Origin: DASQFQ01 sp963802905
GTDB taxonomy: Bacteria > Actinomycetota > Thermoleophilia > Solirubrobacterales > Solirubrobacteraceae
Assembly: GCA_963802905.1 (NCBI GenBank)
Contig: CAWDKH010000004.1
Location: 248,001 to 312,000 of the forward strand
DNA length: 64,000 nucleotides
Reading direction: 5' to 3'
Shown here: piece after piece, positions 52,455-60,656 of the stretch
Numbering within the stretch: the stretch's first letter is position 1
Layout of the letters: every line of letters starts with the position of its first letter
Position numbers and translations under genes: made by a program
The notes under the pieces: model-generated
What the model saw: the letters and a program-made list of their open reading frames with translations, nothing else
Database searches by the model: none
Told to the model about the DNA's origin: nothing

Positions 52455-53246
52455 GCCGGCGGACAGGCGCACTACGTAGGCGGCTTCCTCGTGAACGCTT
52501 CGGTACTCGTCGACGGTCTCGAAGCCCAGCCGCTCGTAGAGCTTCTGCGGCCAGTCGTCGGCGTCGGCCAGGATCATCACGAGGTCGTCGCCGCGCTCGC
52601 GCGACGCCGCGATCGCGGTGCGGATGACGGCGCTGGCGAGGCCGTGGCCCCGGTGGTTCGCGGCGGTGTAGACCTCCTCGACCTGCCCGATCCCGCCGTG
52701 GCCCAGCAGCGTGCAGCACGCGGCCGGCTCGCCCTCGCGCTCGACGAGGAAGAAGCGCGCGCCCGCCGGGGCCGCCGTGTCGGCGTCGGAGTCGGCGAGG
52801 TCGCGGGCCTCGGCTGCGCTCATCGACTCGCCGTACCACTGCTCCAGCAGCCCTCGCACGGCCTCGAAGCCGACCTCCTGCACCTCCGCGGGTGCGTCGC
52901 CGCGGATGTCGGCGCCGCGGAGGACCATCACGACGACACGGTCGGTGGTCCAGCCGACGTTCGCGAAGCCGTCGACGAGCCCGTCGCCGCCGTGCAGCAG
53001 CTCGAGCTTGCGGTGGCGCAGCCCGGCCGGCGCCTGCAGCCGCTCGGCCTCGGCGATCAGCTCGTCGGCGGAGACGCCGGTCGCGTCATCGACGACGAGC
53101 AGGTTGAGGTCCCACTTCGTCGGGTGCGCCGGCGTGAAGACGGCGATCCCGTGCGCGAACGGCTCGGTCCGCGCGGTGATCTGCTCGAAGTGCGCCCGGC
53201 GGTAGGCCCGCAGGCGCTCGAGCTCAGCCCTCGTCGTCCTCGTCAC
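52450..53246 (-). CDS. GNAT-family acetyltransferase
   Basis: About 265 residues, the last 140 being the GNAT domain. AGARFFLVEREGEPAACCTL, GGIGQVEEVYTAANHRGHGL and ASAVIRTAIAASRERGDDLV (acetyl-CoA loop RGHGLA), then DDWPQKLYERLGFETVDEYR are diagnostic. The N-terminal 110 residues are an extra domain with HPTKWDLNLLVVDDATGVSA, seen in some actinobacterial acetyltransferases. The substrate is unknown. In the raw sequence the protein overruns; removing one base at 52453 gives VRLSAG followed by TAA. Its GTG overlaps the upstream gene. Confidence 0.8.
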
Positions 53247-53778
53247 CGCCGCCGGCCCGCTTGATCACGATCTGGTCCTCCTCGATCGTGACCTCCACAG
53301 GTCGGTGCCCGGCCCAGTGCTCGGCGTAGATCGGGTCGTCCTCGACCGCGGGGTCGAGCCACAAGCCGTAGCCCTCCTCGCCGTGGTCGAAGGTGCCCTC
53401 GAGCGGGCCGGTGCGCTTGCGGCGGCTGGGCCGTCGCGCGCGCTTCCGCGGCGCCGGCTTCTTGTCGCCGTCGTCCTCGTCGTCCTCGTCGGCGGCGCGC
53501 TTGGCGGCCTCCTCGGCGAGCTTCGCCTCTTCCTCGGCGCGGCGGGCCTCCTCGGCCTCGAGCTCCGCGGCGATGGCGGCATCGTCCTCAGCGCGGAGGT
53601 CGACCTCCTCGGGGGCGCCGGCGCTGTCGCCGTCGGCCTCGAGCTCGTTCTCGCGCTTGAAGGACTGGATCTGTTGGACGGTCACCTCGAGCTGGTGAGC
53701 GATCCAGGCGTCGGTGCGGCCCTGTCGGACCCACCCGCGAATCTGATTCAGCTGCGGACGCAGCGACCTGCGACTCAT
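53224..53778 (-). CDS. charged coiled-coil protein with N-terminal helix-turn-helix-like segment
   Basis: A 184-residue protein. The first 45 residues (RPQLNQIRGWVRQGRTDAWI then AHQLEVTVQQIQSFKRENEL) look like a resolvase-type helix-turn-helix. The middle is a long Glu/Ala/Lys coiled coil (ELEAEEARRAEEEAKLAEEA), followed by a basic patch (PAPRKRARRPSRRKRTGPLE) and an acidic end. A nucleoid- or replication-associated DNA-binding protein is plausible; I do not know the family. It lies upstream of the GNAT gene on the same strand with overlap. Confidence 0.6.
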   Translation of the reverse strand: MSRRSLRPQLNQIRGWVRQGRTDAWIAHQLEVTVQQIQSFKRENELEADGDSAGAPEEVDLRAEDDAAIAAELEAEEARRAEEEAKLAEEAAKRAADEDDEDDGDKKPAPRKRARRPSRRKRTGPLEGTFDHGEEGYGLWLDPAVEDDPIYAEHWAGHRPVEVTIEEDQIVIKRAGGGDEDDEG

Positions 53779-53914
53779 GGCGGGCGGGGAGACTAGCGCA
53801 CACCACCTCGACCCCTGGGGTGCAGGCTCTATTCCCCGCTCGTCGAAATGGGTCTAGCCTTCACATCGTGGGGTACGGACGAGACAGCGCTCGACTCGGC
53901 AGGGAGACGGCGGC

Positions 53915-54211
53915 ATGTTGGTACTGACCCGGAAGTCAAATCAATCGATCATGATCGGCGACGACATCGAGGTCTCGGTGCTGTCGATCATGGGCGAGAA
54001 GGTGCGCATCGGCATCCAGGCGCCCCGTGATATCCCGGTATTCCGGAAAGAGGTCTATCTAGAGATCCAGCAGGAGAACGTCGCTGCTGGAGCTTCTGCG
54101 CGGGCTGAAGTCGACGACGCTCTGAAGCGGCTGAGCTCGAAGCGACTCGATAGGGTTTCGCCTGCCAGGCGAGTTGACTTCGTCGAACTCGCCTTCGGCG
54201 ACGTTACTTAG
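53915..54211 (+). CDS. csrA: carbon storage regulator CsrA, with C-terminal extension
   Basis: A 98-residue RNA-binding protein. MLVLTRKSNQSIMIGDDIEV, then IMGEKVRIGIQAPRDIPVFR and KEVYLEIQQENVAA form the CsrA fold, with the RNA-contacting L4 and R44 type residues (here LTRKSNQS and RDIPVFRKE). It should bind GGA hairpins in mRNA leaders. The family is usually 60-75 residues; here a further 35 residues follow (ARAEVDDALKRLSSKRLDRV onward). A strong ribosome-binding site (AGGGAGA) precedes the ATG. No flagellar or fliW gene is near. Confidence 0.9.
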   Translation: MLVLTRKSNQSIMIGDDIEVSVLSIMGEKVRIGIQAPRDIPVFRKEVYLEIQQENVAAGASARAEVDDALKRLSSKRLDRVSPARRVDFVELAFGDVT

Positions 54212-54448
54212 CCCATCACGTAGTACAGCGTCTCGAACATCGCGATCGTCACGATGACGGCGGTCGCGATCAGCGTGAGCAGGACGAGCCAGAACCGCAG
54301 CGAGCCGTGCTTCTTCGCCCGCTCGCGGTGGCGGATACTGCGTCCGCCGGATCGCCTGCGCCTGGATCCGCTCACGGCGCTCGCGATCGGCGTCGATCTC
54401 CTCGACGAAGGCGGCCTCGATGTCGGCCAGGCTTTTGCGCATCCGCAT
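54208..54448 (-). CDS. small membrane protein with N-terminal helical segment (frameshifted in this sequence)
   Basis: About 80 residues: MRMRKSLADIEAAFVEEIDA and DRERRERIQAQAIRR, then, after a shift near 54337 (one extra base), RHRERAKKHGSLRFWLVLLT and LIATAVIVTIAMFETLYYVM. The first part is charged and helical and the last forms one membrane helix. The start has AAAGG upstream. It converges on csrA with overlapping stops. I recognise no family. Confidence 0.5.
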
Positions 54449-54464
54449 TGCCACGCCTTTGATC

Positions 54465-54972
54465 TTATGACGATCGGCAAGATGACCACAGGCCACGCCC
54501 CTTCCGGCGGGCCGACGCGGCCAGGCGCCGGAAGTCGTCCGCGTGGGCCACGTTGGGCGGGATCGTCAGCGGAACCGCGTAGCCGCGCCGGACCAGCGCG
54601 GCGTTGACGAACAGCGCCGTCGCGGTCGCGGTAGACATAAGCGAGCAGCCGCCCGTAGCGGTCGCGCGCCTCGGCGTCGGGCACCAGCCGCACCCGCTCG
54701 CCGGCCACCAGCCGCTCGTTGAACGCGCTGGCGCGCTTGGCGAAGCACTGCACCGGCGTGCCGGGCTTGACCGACTCCGGCGTGTCGACGCCGATGTAGC
54801 GGACCGTCTCGTCCCGCCCGCCGACCTGCACGTGGATCGTGTCGCCGTCGACGACGCGCACCACCTTCCCGCCGGACTCCGGCCCGCGCGCGGGCGAGCC
54901 GTCACCCGCCGTCGCGGTGTAGGCCGCGACGGCGAGGACCAGCAAGACGGCGATGAGACGGAGGCGCGACAT
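54465..54972 (-). CDS. thermonuclease (staphylococcal nuclease-like), secreted (frameshifted in this sequence)
   Basis: It starts MSRLRLIAVLLVLAVAAYTA (signal) and continues GGKVVRVVDGDTIHVQVGGR, then TVRYIGVDTPESVKPGTPVQ with the catalytic Asp and the Arg (VRYIG), then ASAFNERLVAGERVRLVPDA and DRYGRLLAYVYRDRDG, which holds the Asp-Arg-Tyr motif. The end is RRLAASARRKGRGLWSS. One extra C near 54615 breaks the frame between RDRDG and LFVNAALVRRGYAVPL. SNase-fold enzymes cut DNA and RNA with calcium. A minus-strand TAGCTT (54982-54987) lies 10 nt before its ATG. Confidence 0.8.
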
Positions 54973-55023
54973 CGGCGCCCGAAGCTAGCCGGGCGCCCGG
55001 TCGCCGCGGGCGAGATGTTGCAG

Positions 55024-55955
55024 CTAGACCGCGCGCGGCGGACTCCGCGTCGTCGTAGACCTTGATGAAGCGCAGGTAGTTGTCGGCCACCTGCTCCGCG
55101 GCGGCGCGCCGCGCTCGAGGCCGCTCGTCGAGGAAGCCCTTGAGCGCGTCCCACCAGATCGAGCGGCCGATCGCGAAGCCGATGAAGCCCTCCACCGGCG
55201 CCGCCTGCTGCAGCCAGTGGTCGACCTTCTCGTCGGAGGCGCCGCGGCCGAGCAGCACGGAGGTGACGCCCTCGCGGCCCTCGCCGGTGCGGGTCTGCTT
55301 GATCAGCATCTCCGCGTCCTCCTGCGCGTCGACGCCCTCGATCTTCCAGATGTCGACCTCGATCGCCGTAGTCCTGGATCTGCTCGATCGCGCGCCGCAT
55401 CAGCTCCGGGCGCAGCTCGGCGTCGTAGCGGTCGGTGTCGCCGCCGACCGACTCGAGCTGGGCGTCCTCAGCCGGGACGAGCAGCTCGAAGAGGAACTTG
55501 CGGTCGTGCTCGTGCAGCCAGTCGGCGAGCTCCTTGAGCCGGCCGAGCTGGCGCTCGTTCATCTCCGCGTCGCCGTCAGGGTTGAGACGGACGAGGACCT
55601 TGGAGAAGTCAGGGTTGTTGTCGAGGATGTGCTGCCCGAAGTCCTCGTCGTACTGGAAGTCGAACTCGTTCTGGCCGGACTTCTCGACCGGCTGGGCGAG
55701 CTTGAGGCCGTGCTCGCGCGCGAGCGTGGGGATGTCCGAGCCGAACTGCTCGTCGACGAGCACGCCGGTGGCTTCGGCGTCGACGCCGCGCTCGACCGCG
55801 ATCTCCATGCCTTCGTAGATCAGCTTCTTGGCGTCGCTGATCGTCTCCGTCTCCTCCGGGGTGGGATCGCCCTCGATCCCGAACATCTTCTTCTGGAAGG
55901 AGCCCCGGTGGTCGAAGGCGAGGATGTAGAGCTTTCCGTCATAGCCAAGGGCCAT
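55024..55955 (-). CDS. DUF2090/IolC C-terminal-type aldolase (two frameshifts in this sequence)
   Basis: About 310 residues. GYDGKLYILAFDHRGSFQKK is the DUF2090 signature, known as a stand-alone protein or fused to IolC kinases, and proposed to act on 2-deoxy-5-keto-gluconate 6-phosphate. LAQPVEKSGQNEFDFQYDED and FLFELLVPAEDAQLESVGGD follow, then, after a shift near 55365, IEVDIWKIEGVDAQEDAEML (Lys candidate for the Schiff base) and GFIGFAIGRSIWWDALKGFL. Another extra base near 55029 makes the gene end at AESAARV followed by TAG. Both fixes are one extra G (coding strand). AAAGGTGG precedes the ATG, so this gene has a ribosome-binding site. Confidence 0.75.
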
Positions 55956-56012
55956 TGGGGTCCACCTTTGTCGTGACTTGGTGAGGTGGCCGACAGGCTA
56001 CCCTCCCGCGCC

Positions 56013-57138
56013 GTGAAGCCGAACTTCACCGGCCCGAGCTACACGCTGGGCATCGAGGAGGAGCTGATGATCCTCGACCGCGAGTCGTGGGACCTCGCGA
56101 ACGCGATCGAGGACCTGCTGTCCGACAGCGGGGCGCCGAGCGACGGCGACGACATGGGCGGCATCAAGCCCGAGCTCCACGAGTCGGTGCTCGAGATCGC
56201 CACCAAGCCGTGCTCCGACACGCGCGAGGCGGGCGCCGAGCTGCGCGGGCTGCGCCGCCAGGTCGCCGAGATCGCCGCAGCGCCGCAACCTCACGATCGG
56301 CTCGGCCGGCACGCACCCGTTCGCGCGCTGGGAGGACCAGCGGATCTCCGCCCGCCCGCGCTACCGCGACCTGATCGACGCGCTGCGCTTCGTCGCGCGC
56401 CAGGAGGTCATCTTCGGCCTCCACGTGCACGTCGGGATCGACGACGCCGACAAGGCCATCCACGTCGCCAACGGGATGCGCGTGCACGTGCCGGTGCTGC
56501 TCGCGCTGTCGGCCAACTCGCCGTTCTGGCGCGGCCAGGCGACCGGCCTGGCCTCGACCCGGATGCCGATCTTCCGCCAGTTCCCGCGCGTCGGGATGCC
56601 GCCCCACTACGAGGACTGGGAGGACTTCGAGAAGCGGATCGGCTTCATGGTCGACGCCAAGACGATCGAGGACTACACCTACCTCTGGTACGACGTCCGC
56701 CCGCACCCGAACTTCGGCACGGTCGAGATCCGCGCGATGGACGGGCAGACGCGCGTCGAGCACACGCTCGGCACTGGCGGCGCTGATCCAGGCGATGGTC
56801 AAGGAGCTGGCCGAGCACTACGAGGCGGGCGAGCAGCTCGCCGCCTATCCCTACGAGATGCTCGACGAGAACCGCTGGATCGCCGCCCGCCACGGCCTCG
56901 ACGGCGAGATGGTCGACCTCCCGAGCTTCGAGCGCGTGCCGACGAAGGCGCTCGCCAAGCGGCTCTACGACCGGCTCGCCGAGCACGCCAAGGATCTCGG
57001 CTCGTCCGACGACCTCGAGGGGATCACGATCTGATCGAGCGCGGCAACGGCGCGCACCGCCAGCAGGTCGTCTACGAGGCCAACCACGATCTCCACGAGG
57101 TCGTGCGCGAGATCTCCGAAGCTTCCATCCCGGAGTAG
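56013..57138 (+). CDS. YbdK-type carboxylate-amine ligase (three frameshifts in this sequence)
   Basis: About 373 residues from GTG 56013. NFTGPSYTLGIEEELMILDR is the N-terminal motif of the GCS2/YbdK family. TIGSAGTHPFARWEDQRISA, IFGLHVHVGIDDADKAIHVA and LSANSPFWRGQATGLASTRM, with YDVRPHPNFGTVEIRAMDGQ, are diagnostic. The chain breaks near 56280, 56771 and 57024, each one base (two extra, one missing). The last fix joins DDLEG to DLIERGNGAHRQQVVYEANH. YbdK forms gamma-glutamyl-cysteine weakly in E. coli; the true substrate here is unknown. It is more distant in sequence from the 3210-4691 ligase. Confidence 0.8.
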
Positions 57139-57147
57139 TCGTCGGCG

Positions 57148-57153
57148 TAGACT
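57148..57153 (+). promoter_or_regulatory. -10 hexamer TAGACT for the rhomboid-like gene
   Basis: TAGACT ends 8 nt before the GTG at 57161, again predicting a leaderless transcript. Confidence 0.45.
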
Positions 57154-57160
57154 CGGAGTC

Positions 57161-57926
57161 GTGGCGAGCGGTCCAGAGCTCTTCGTCGTCTGCAAGAAGT
57201 GCAACTCCGAGGTGTCCCCGTACATCACGGAGTGCCCGTACTGCGGCACGCGCCTGCGCAAGCGCGCACCCAAGCTCGACAAGGGCGGGACGCCGCGTGC
57301 CGCCAAGCGCCGCGAGCGCCCGAAGCTGAGCCGCCTCAAGCCGGGCGAGATCCCCGGCGTCCGGGTCGACGGCCGGCCCTACGCGACGATGCTGCTGGTC
57401 CTCGTCTCGGTCGTCGTCTCGCTCTGCTTCCGGGCCGGCGATCGTGCCGCTGCGCTACCTCGACGACGTCGTGGCCACCAGCCCGCTGGACGGCGAGTAC
57501 TGGAAGCTCATCACGCAGCTGTTCGTGTACTACAGCTCGACCGGCTACGAGATCGCCGCGCTGGGCGCGATCTTCCTGTTCGGCTGGCTGCTGGAGCGCC
57601 GCCACGGCGCGTGGGCGACGCTGCTCGTGTTCTTCCTCGGCGGCCTCGCCGGCTCCGCGCTCGTGCTCGTGCTCGACCCGACCGGCGGCACGATCGGCGC
57701 CAACTCCTCGGCGCTCGCGCTGCTCGCGGCGTGGTCGATGCGCGACATCCTGGCCCGCCGCCGCGGCGAGGAGGACGACGCCGACCTGCTCGGCGTGCTC
57801 GCGATCGCGGTCCTGCTCGTGCTGCTGCCGGTGGCATCGGTCGAGCCGAACTCGCTCGCCGGCCTCGCCGGCGGCATCACGGGGATCGTGCTCGGGCTGT
57901 TCCTGGCCCGGCTGCCGCAGCGCTAG
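57161..57926 (+). CDS. zinc-ribbon rhomboid-like membrane protein (frameshifted in this sequence)
   Basis: About 254 residues. An N-terminal zinc ribbon (FVVCKKCNSEVSPYITECPY with CxxC pairs) is followed by a basic linker and six hydrophobic segments. One extra base near 57439 splits the chain between LCFRAG and IVPLRYLDDVVATS. The rhomboid-type Ser region is TIGANSSALALLAAW, and the region that should hold the catalytic His reads SLAGLAGGITGIVLG with no His. It may be a catalytically dead rhomboid (inference). The TAG stop overlaps the convergent selD. Confidence 0.65.
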
Positions 57927-58923
57927 ACGACGGAGATCGTGCCGGGCTCGCCCGGGACGAGCCGGCCGACGACCCAGCCCTCCATGGCTCCGGGCACGGC
58001 GGCGAGCAGCCCGCCGGAGGTCATCGCGTCGCACAGCGAGCCGCCGCACCGGCTCGGGCACGTCCTCGCCCCAGGTGGTGAACGACTCCGCGTCGAGCCG
58101 GTTGCGCTTGGACCCGCCGGCCAGCGCCTGCTCGCCCTCGAGCAGCGCGAGCACGCCGTCGATGGCCGGCACCGACGGCGGCGTCGATCTCCGCCGCCAG
58201 GCCGCTCGCCGCCGCCAGCTCGTGCACGTGGCCGAGCAGGCCGAAGCCCGTGACGTCGGTGAGCGCGTGCGCGCCCGCCTCGCGGGCAGCGACGGCGGCG
58301 CGGTCGTTGAGCGTCGTCATCACCTCGATCGCGCGCGCCACGAGGTCGTCGTCGGCCAGCCCGCGCTTGATCGCGGTCGCCACCGTCCCGGCGCCCAGCG
58401 GCTTGGTCAGCACCAGCGCGTCGCCGGGCGCGCCGCCGGCGTTGGTGAGCACGGCGTCGGGGTGGACGGTGCCGGTCACCGCGAGCCCGTACTTCGGCTC
58501 GGGGTCGTCGATCGAGTGGCCGCCGACGATGCTCGCACCCGCGGCAGCGACCGCGTCGGCGCCGCCGCGCAGGATCTCCGCCAGCACCTCCGGCCCGAGC
58601 GTCTCGAGCGGGAACGCGACGAGGTTGAGCGCCGAGACCGGCACGCCGCCCATCGCGTAGATGTCCGACAGCGCGTTGGTGGCGGCGATGCGCCCGAACG
58701 CGTACGGGTCGTCGACGATCGGGGTGAAGAAGTCGGCGGTCTGGACCAGCGCGATGTCGTCGCTCAGCTTCACCACGCCGGCGTCGTCGGCGGTGTCGGT
58801 GGCGACCAGCACGCGCGGGTCGGTGGGGAGCGGCAGACCGGCGACGATCGGCCGCAGGTCGGCGGCGGACAGCTTGCAACCGCAGCCCGCGCCGTGGGAG
58901 AGGGAGGTCAGGGCAGGCGGCAT
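57923..58923 (-). CDS. selD: selenophosphate synthase SelD (two frameshifts in this sequence)
   Basis: About 333 residues. The N-terminus SLSHGAGCGCKLSAADLRPI has the GCGCK motif with catalytic Cys and Lys. ALVQTADFFTPIVDDPYAFG, AATNALSDIYAMGGVPVSAL, EILRGGADAVAAAGASIVGG and ALTDVTGFGLLGHVHELAAA are the family blocks. The frame breaks near 58175 (CGGTG for CGTG) and near 58039 (extra G before CTGTGC), each one base. It makes selenophosphate from selenide and ATP for selenocysteine or selenouridine. No selA, selB or tRNA-Sec is in the window. Confidence 0.9.
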
Positions 58924-58931
58924 CTCCCTCC

Positions 58932-58937
58932 TATGAT
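58932..58937 (+). promoter_or_regulatory. -10 hexamer TATGAT
   Basis: A strong TATGAT ends 9 nt before GTG 58946, the start of an unknown gene. It lies just upstream of the selD ATG on the other strand, so it belongs to the plus-strand gene. Confidence 0.5.
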
Positions 58938-58945
58938 GCCGGGCC

Positions 58946-59260
58946 GTGCCCGAGTACACCGACGCGCAGCTCGACGCTGCGGTGGAGGCGCTCAGCGACC
59001 CGGCGGTGCTGGAAGAGGCCCAGCAGCTGGTGGCCGCGACCGCGCCGCAGCTGCAGGGGATCCTCAACGAGGCGCTCGAGTCGTCCGACTGGTTCGGCTC
59101 CGCCCATCAGGCCGAGGTGCTGCGCGCCGCCGGGGTCGCAGACCCCGACGAGCGGATCGCCGCCGTGCGCACGCTGATCGCCGAGGAGACCCGCGTCAGC
59201 ATGCTGATCGGCGTCGCGGTCGGGTACGAGCTCGCGAGACAGCTGACACGAGGAGACTGA
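58946..59260 (+). CDS. small helical protein, unknown
   Basis: A 104-residue all-helical acidic protein: YTDAQLDAAVEALSDPAVLE, EEAQQLVAATAPQLQGILNE, GSAHQAEVLRAAGVADPDER and RVSMLIGVAVGYELARQLTR. I do not recognise the family, and there is no signal peptide. The next gene starts 9 bases after its stop on the same strand. Confidence 0.6.
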   Translation: MPEYTDAQLDAAVEALSDPAVLEEAQQLVAATAPQLQGILNEALESSDWFGSAHQAEVLRAAGVADPDERIAAVRTLIAEETRVSMLIGVAVGYELARQLTRGD

Positions 59261-59268
59261 ACAAACTG

Positions 59269-59955
59269 ATGGCAGTGGACATCCGCTTCCTGGGCCACTC
59301 GGCCGTCGAGCTCACGTCGGGCGACACGACCGTCCTGGTGGACCCGTTCATCACCGGCAACCCGAAGGCCACGGTCGAGGCCTCCGAGCTCGAGCCGACC
59401 CACATCTTCTTGACCCACGGGCACCAGGACCACTACGGCGACATCATCGACATCGCCAAGCGCACGAACGCGACCGTGGTCGCACTGACCGAGATCGCCG
59501 GCGAGATCGGCGAGCAGGGCGTCGAGAACGTCGTCAACCCGAACTTCGGCGGCACGGTCACGTTCGACTGGGGCTGGGTCAAGCTGGTGCCCGCCGTCCA
59601 CACGTCGACGACGCCCAACGGCACCGTCACGCCGCCCGCGGGCCTGCTCATCCACATCGGCGGCACGCTCGTCTACCACCTGGGCGACACCGCGCTGTTC
59701 TCCGACATGCAGCTGATCTCCCGCCGCGGGGACAAGGTCGACGTCGCGCTCGTGCCGATCGGCGGCCACTTCACGATGGACCGCCACGACGCCGTCACCG
59801 CCGTCGAGTTCATCAACCCCGGCACCGTGATCCCCGTCCACTACGACACGATGCCGGTGATCGAGACCGACGCCGAGGCGTTCAAGGCCGACGTCGAGTC
59901 CCAGACGAGCGCGCAGGTCGTGATTCTGCAGCCCGGGGAGACGCATTCCGCGTGA
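59269..59955 (+). CDS. UPF0173-type metal-dependent hydrolase (MBL fold)
   Basis: A 228-residue metallo-beta-lactamase-fold protein: VDIRFLGHSAVELTSGDTTV, then FLTHGHQDHYGDIIDIAKRT with the HxHxDH metal motif, then KLVPAVHTSTTPNGTVTPPA and LVYHLGDTALFSDMQLISRR with the metal Asp, then VALVPIGGHFTMDRHDAVTA. Length and blocks match the UPF0173 (YtkL) family of hydrolases with unknown substrate. GTGA overlap couples it to the next gene. Confidence 0.85.
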   Translation: MAVDIRFLGHSAVELTSGDTTVLVDPFITGNPKATVEASELEPTHIFLTHGHQDHYGDIIDIAKRTNATVVALTEIAGEIGEQGVENVVNPNFGGTVTFDWGWVKLVPAVHTSTTPNGTVTPPAGLLIHIGGTLVYHLGDTALFSDMQLISRRGDKVDVALVPIGGHFTMDRHDAVTAVEFINPGTVIPVHYDTMPVIETDAEAFKADVESQTSAQVVILQPGETHSA

Positions 59956-60227
59956 CTCACGCGATCGTCCTGATCGAGGCCGAGCGCTCGGCCATGCCGA
60001 CCCTCGGCGGGCAGCTCGCCGACGTCGAGGGCGTCGCGGAGGCCTACTCCGTGACGGGTGAGTGGGACTTCGTGGCGATCATGCGCGTCCGCGACCCGGA
60101 CGAGCTCGCGCCGCTGATCACCGGCCGGCTCGCCCAGATCGACGGGATCAAGCGCACGCACACGATGGTCGCGTTCGAGGTCTTCTCCGAGCACGACCTG
60201 GAGGCGCTGTTCTCGATCGGCGACTAG
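59952..60227 (+). CDS. stand-alone RAM (AsnC/Lrp C-terminal) domain protein
   Basis: A 91-residue protein: THAIVLIEAERSAMPTLGGQ, LADVEGVAEAYSVTGEWDFV and DELAPLITGRLAQIDGIKRT. This is the ligand-binding RAM domain of Lrp/AsnC regulators without a DNA-binding domain. Stand-alone RAM proteins form oligomers that bind amino acids and may modulate true Lrp proteins. The gene overlaps the upstream hydrolase by four bases (GTGA). Confidence 0.75.
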   Translation: MTHAIVLIEAERSAMPTLGGQLADVEGVAEAYSVTGEWDFVAIMRVRDPDELAPLITGRLAQIDGIKRTHTMVAFEVFSEHDLEALFSIGD

Positions 60228-60235
60228 CGGCGGCG

Positions 60236-60617
60236 CTGGTCGCTGCGGTCGTGCTCGCGGGGTGCGGTGAGAAGACCGAGCCCTCCGCGCCGCCGAAGGC
60301 GACGCACGTCGCAGGCGGCGGGCGGCGGCGACGAGGAGCCGATCCGCCAGCGCGTGGCGATCACCGTCGGGCGGGAGGCGATCAAGCCCGTGCGGGTGCA
60401 GGTCAACGCGTTCCTCGGCATCCGCCTGATCGTCCGCAACGCCACGCGCCGCGAGCAGGTCGTGAGCGTCCGCGGCACCCGCCCGTCGCGCAAGCTCGAG
60501 GTCGGGCCCGGCAAACGGGCGAACCTCGACCTGGCGGGCCTGCGGCCGGGCCGCTACCGGATCGTGAGCGAGCCGGCCGGCAGCGCGCTGCTCGTCGTGA
60601 AGCGCACCACGCCCTAG
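60236..60617 (+). CDS. small lipoprotein with cupredoxin-like or Ig-like domain (frameshifted in this sequence)
   Basis: A signal-peptide-like stretch LVAAVVLAGCGEKTEPSAPP with a lipobox is followed, after one extra G near 60321, by AGGGDEEPIRQRVAITVGRE, then INVFLGIRLIVRNATRREQV-like strands (here VNAFLGIRLIVRNATRREQV), and LRPGRYRIVSEPAGSALLVV at the end. The last part resembles EfeO- or cupredoxin-like folds, but no copper ligands are visible. The start is unclear: no ATG, GTG or TTG precedes the signal, only CTG 60236 or a GTG inside it. Confidence 0.5.
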
Positions 60618-60643
60618 GTTGGCCAGCCAGCCAGTCGGGGCTG

Positions 60644-60649
60644 TAGGCT
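60644..60649 (+). promoter_or_regulatory. -10 hexamer TAGGCT for the second R2lox gene
   Basis: TAGGCT ends 8 nt before the ATG at 60657, predicting a leaderless transcript. Confidence 0.45.
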
Positions 60650-60656
60650 GCGCCAC

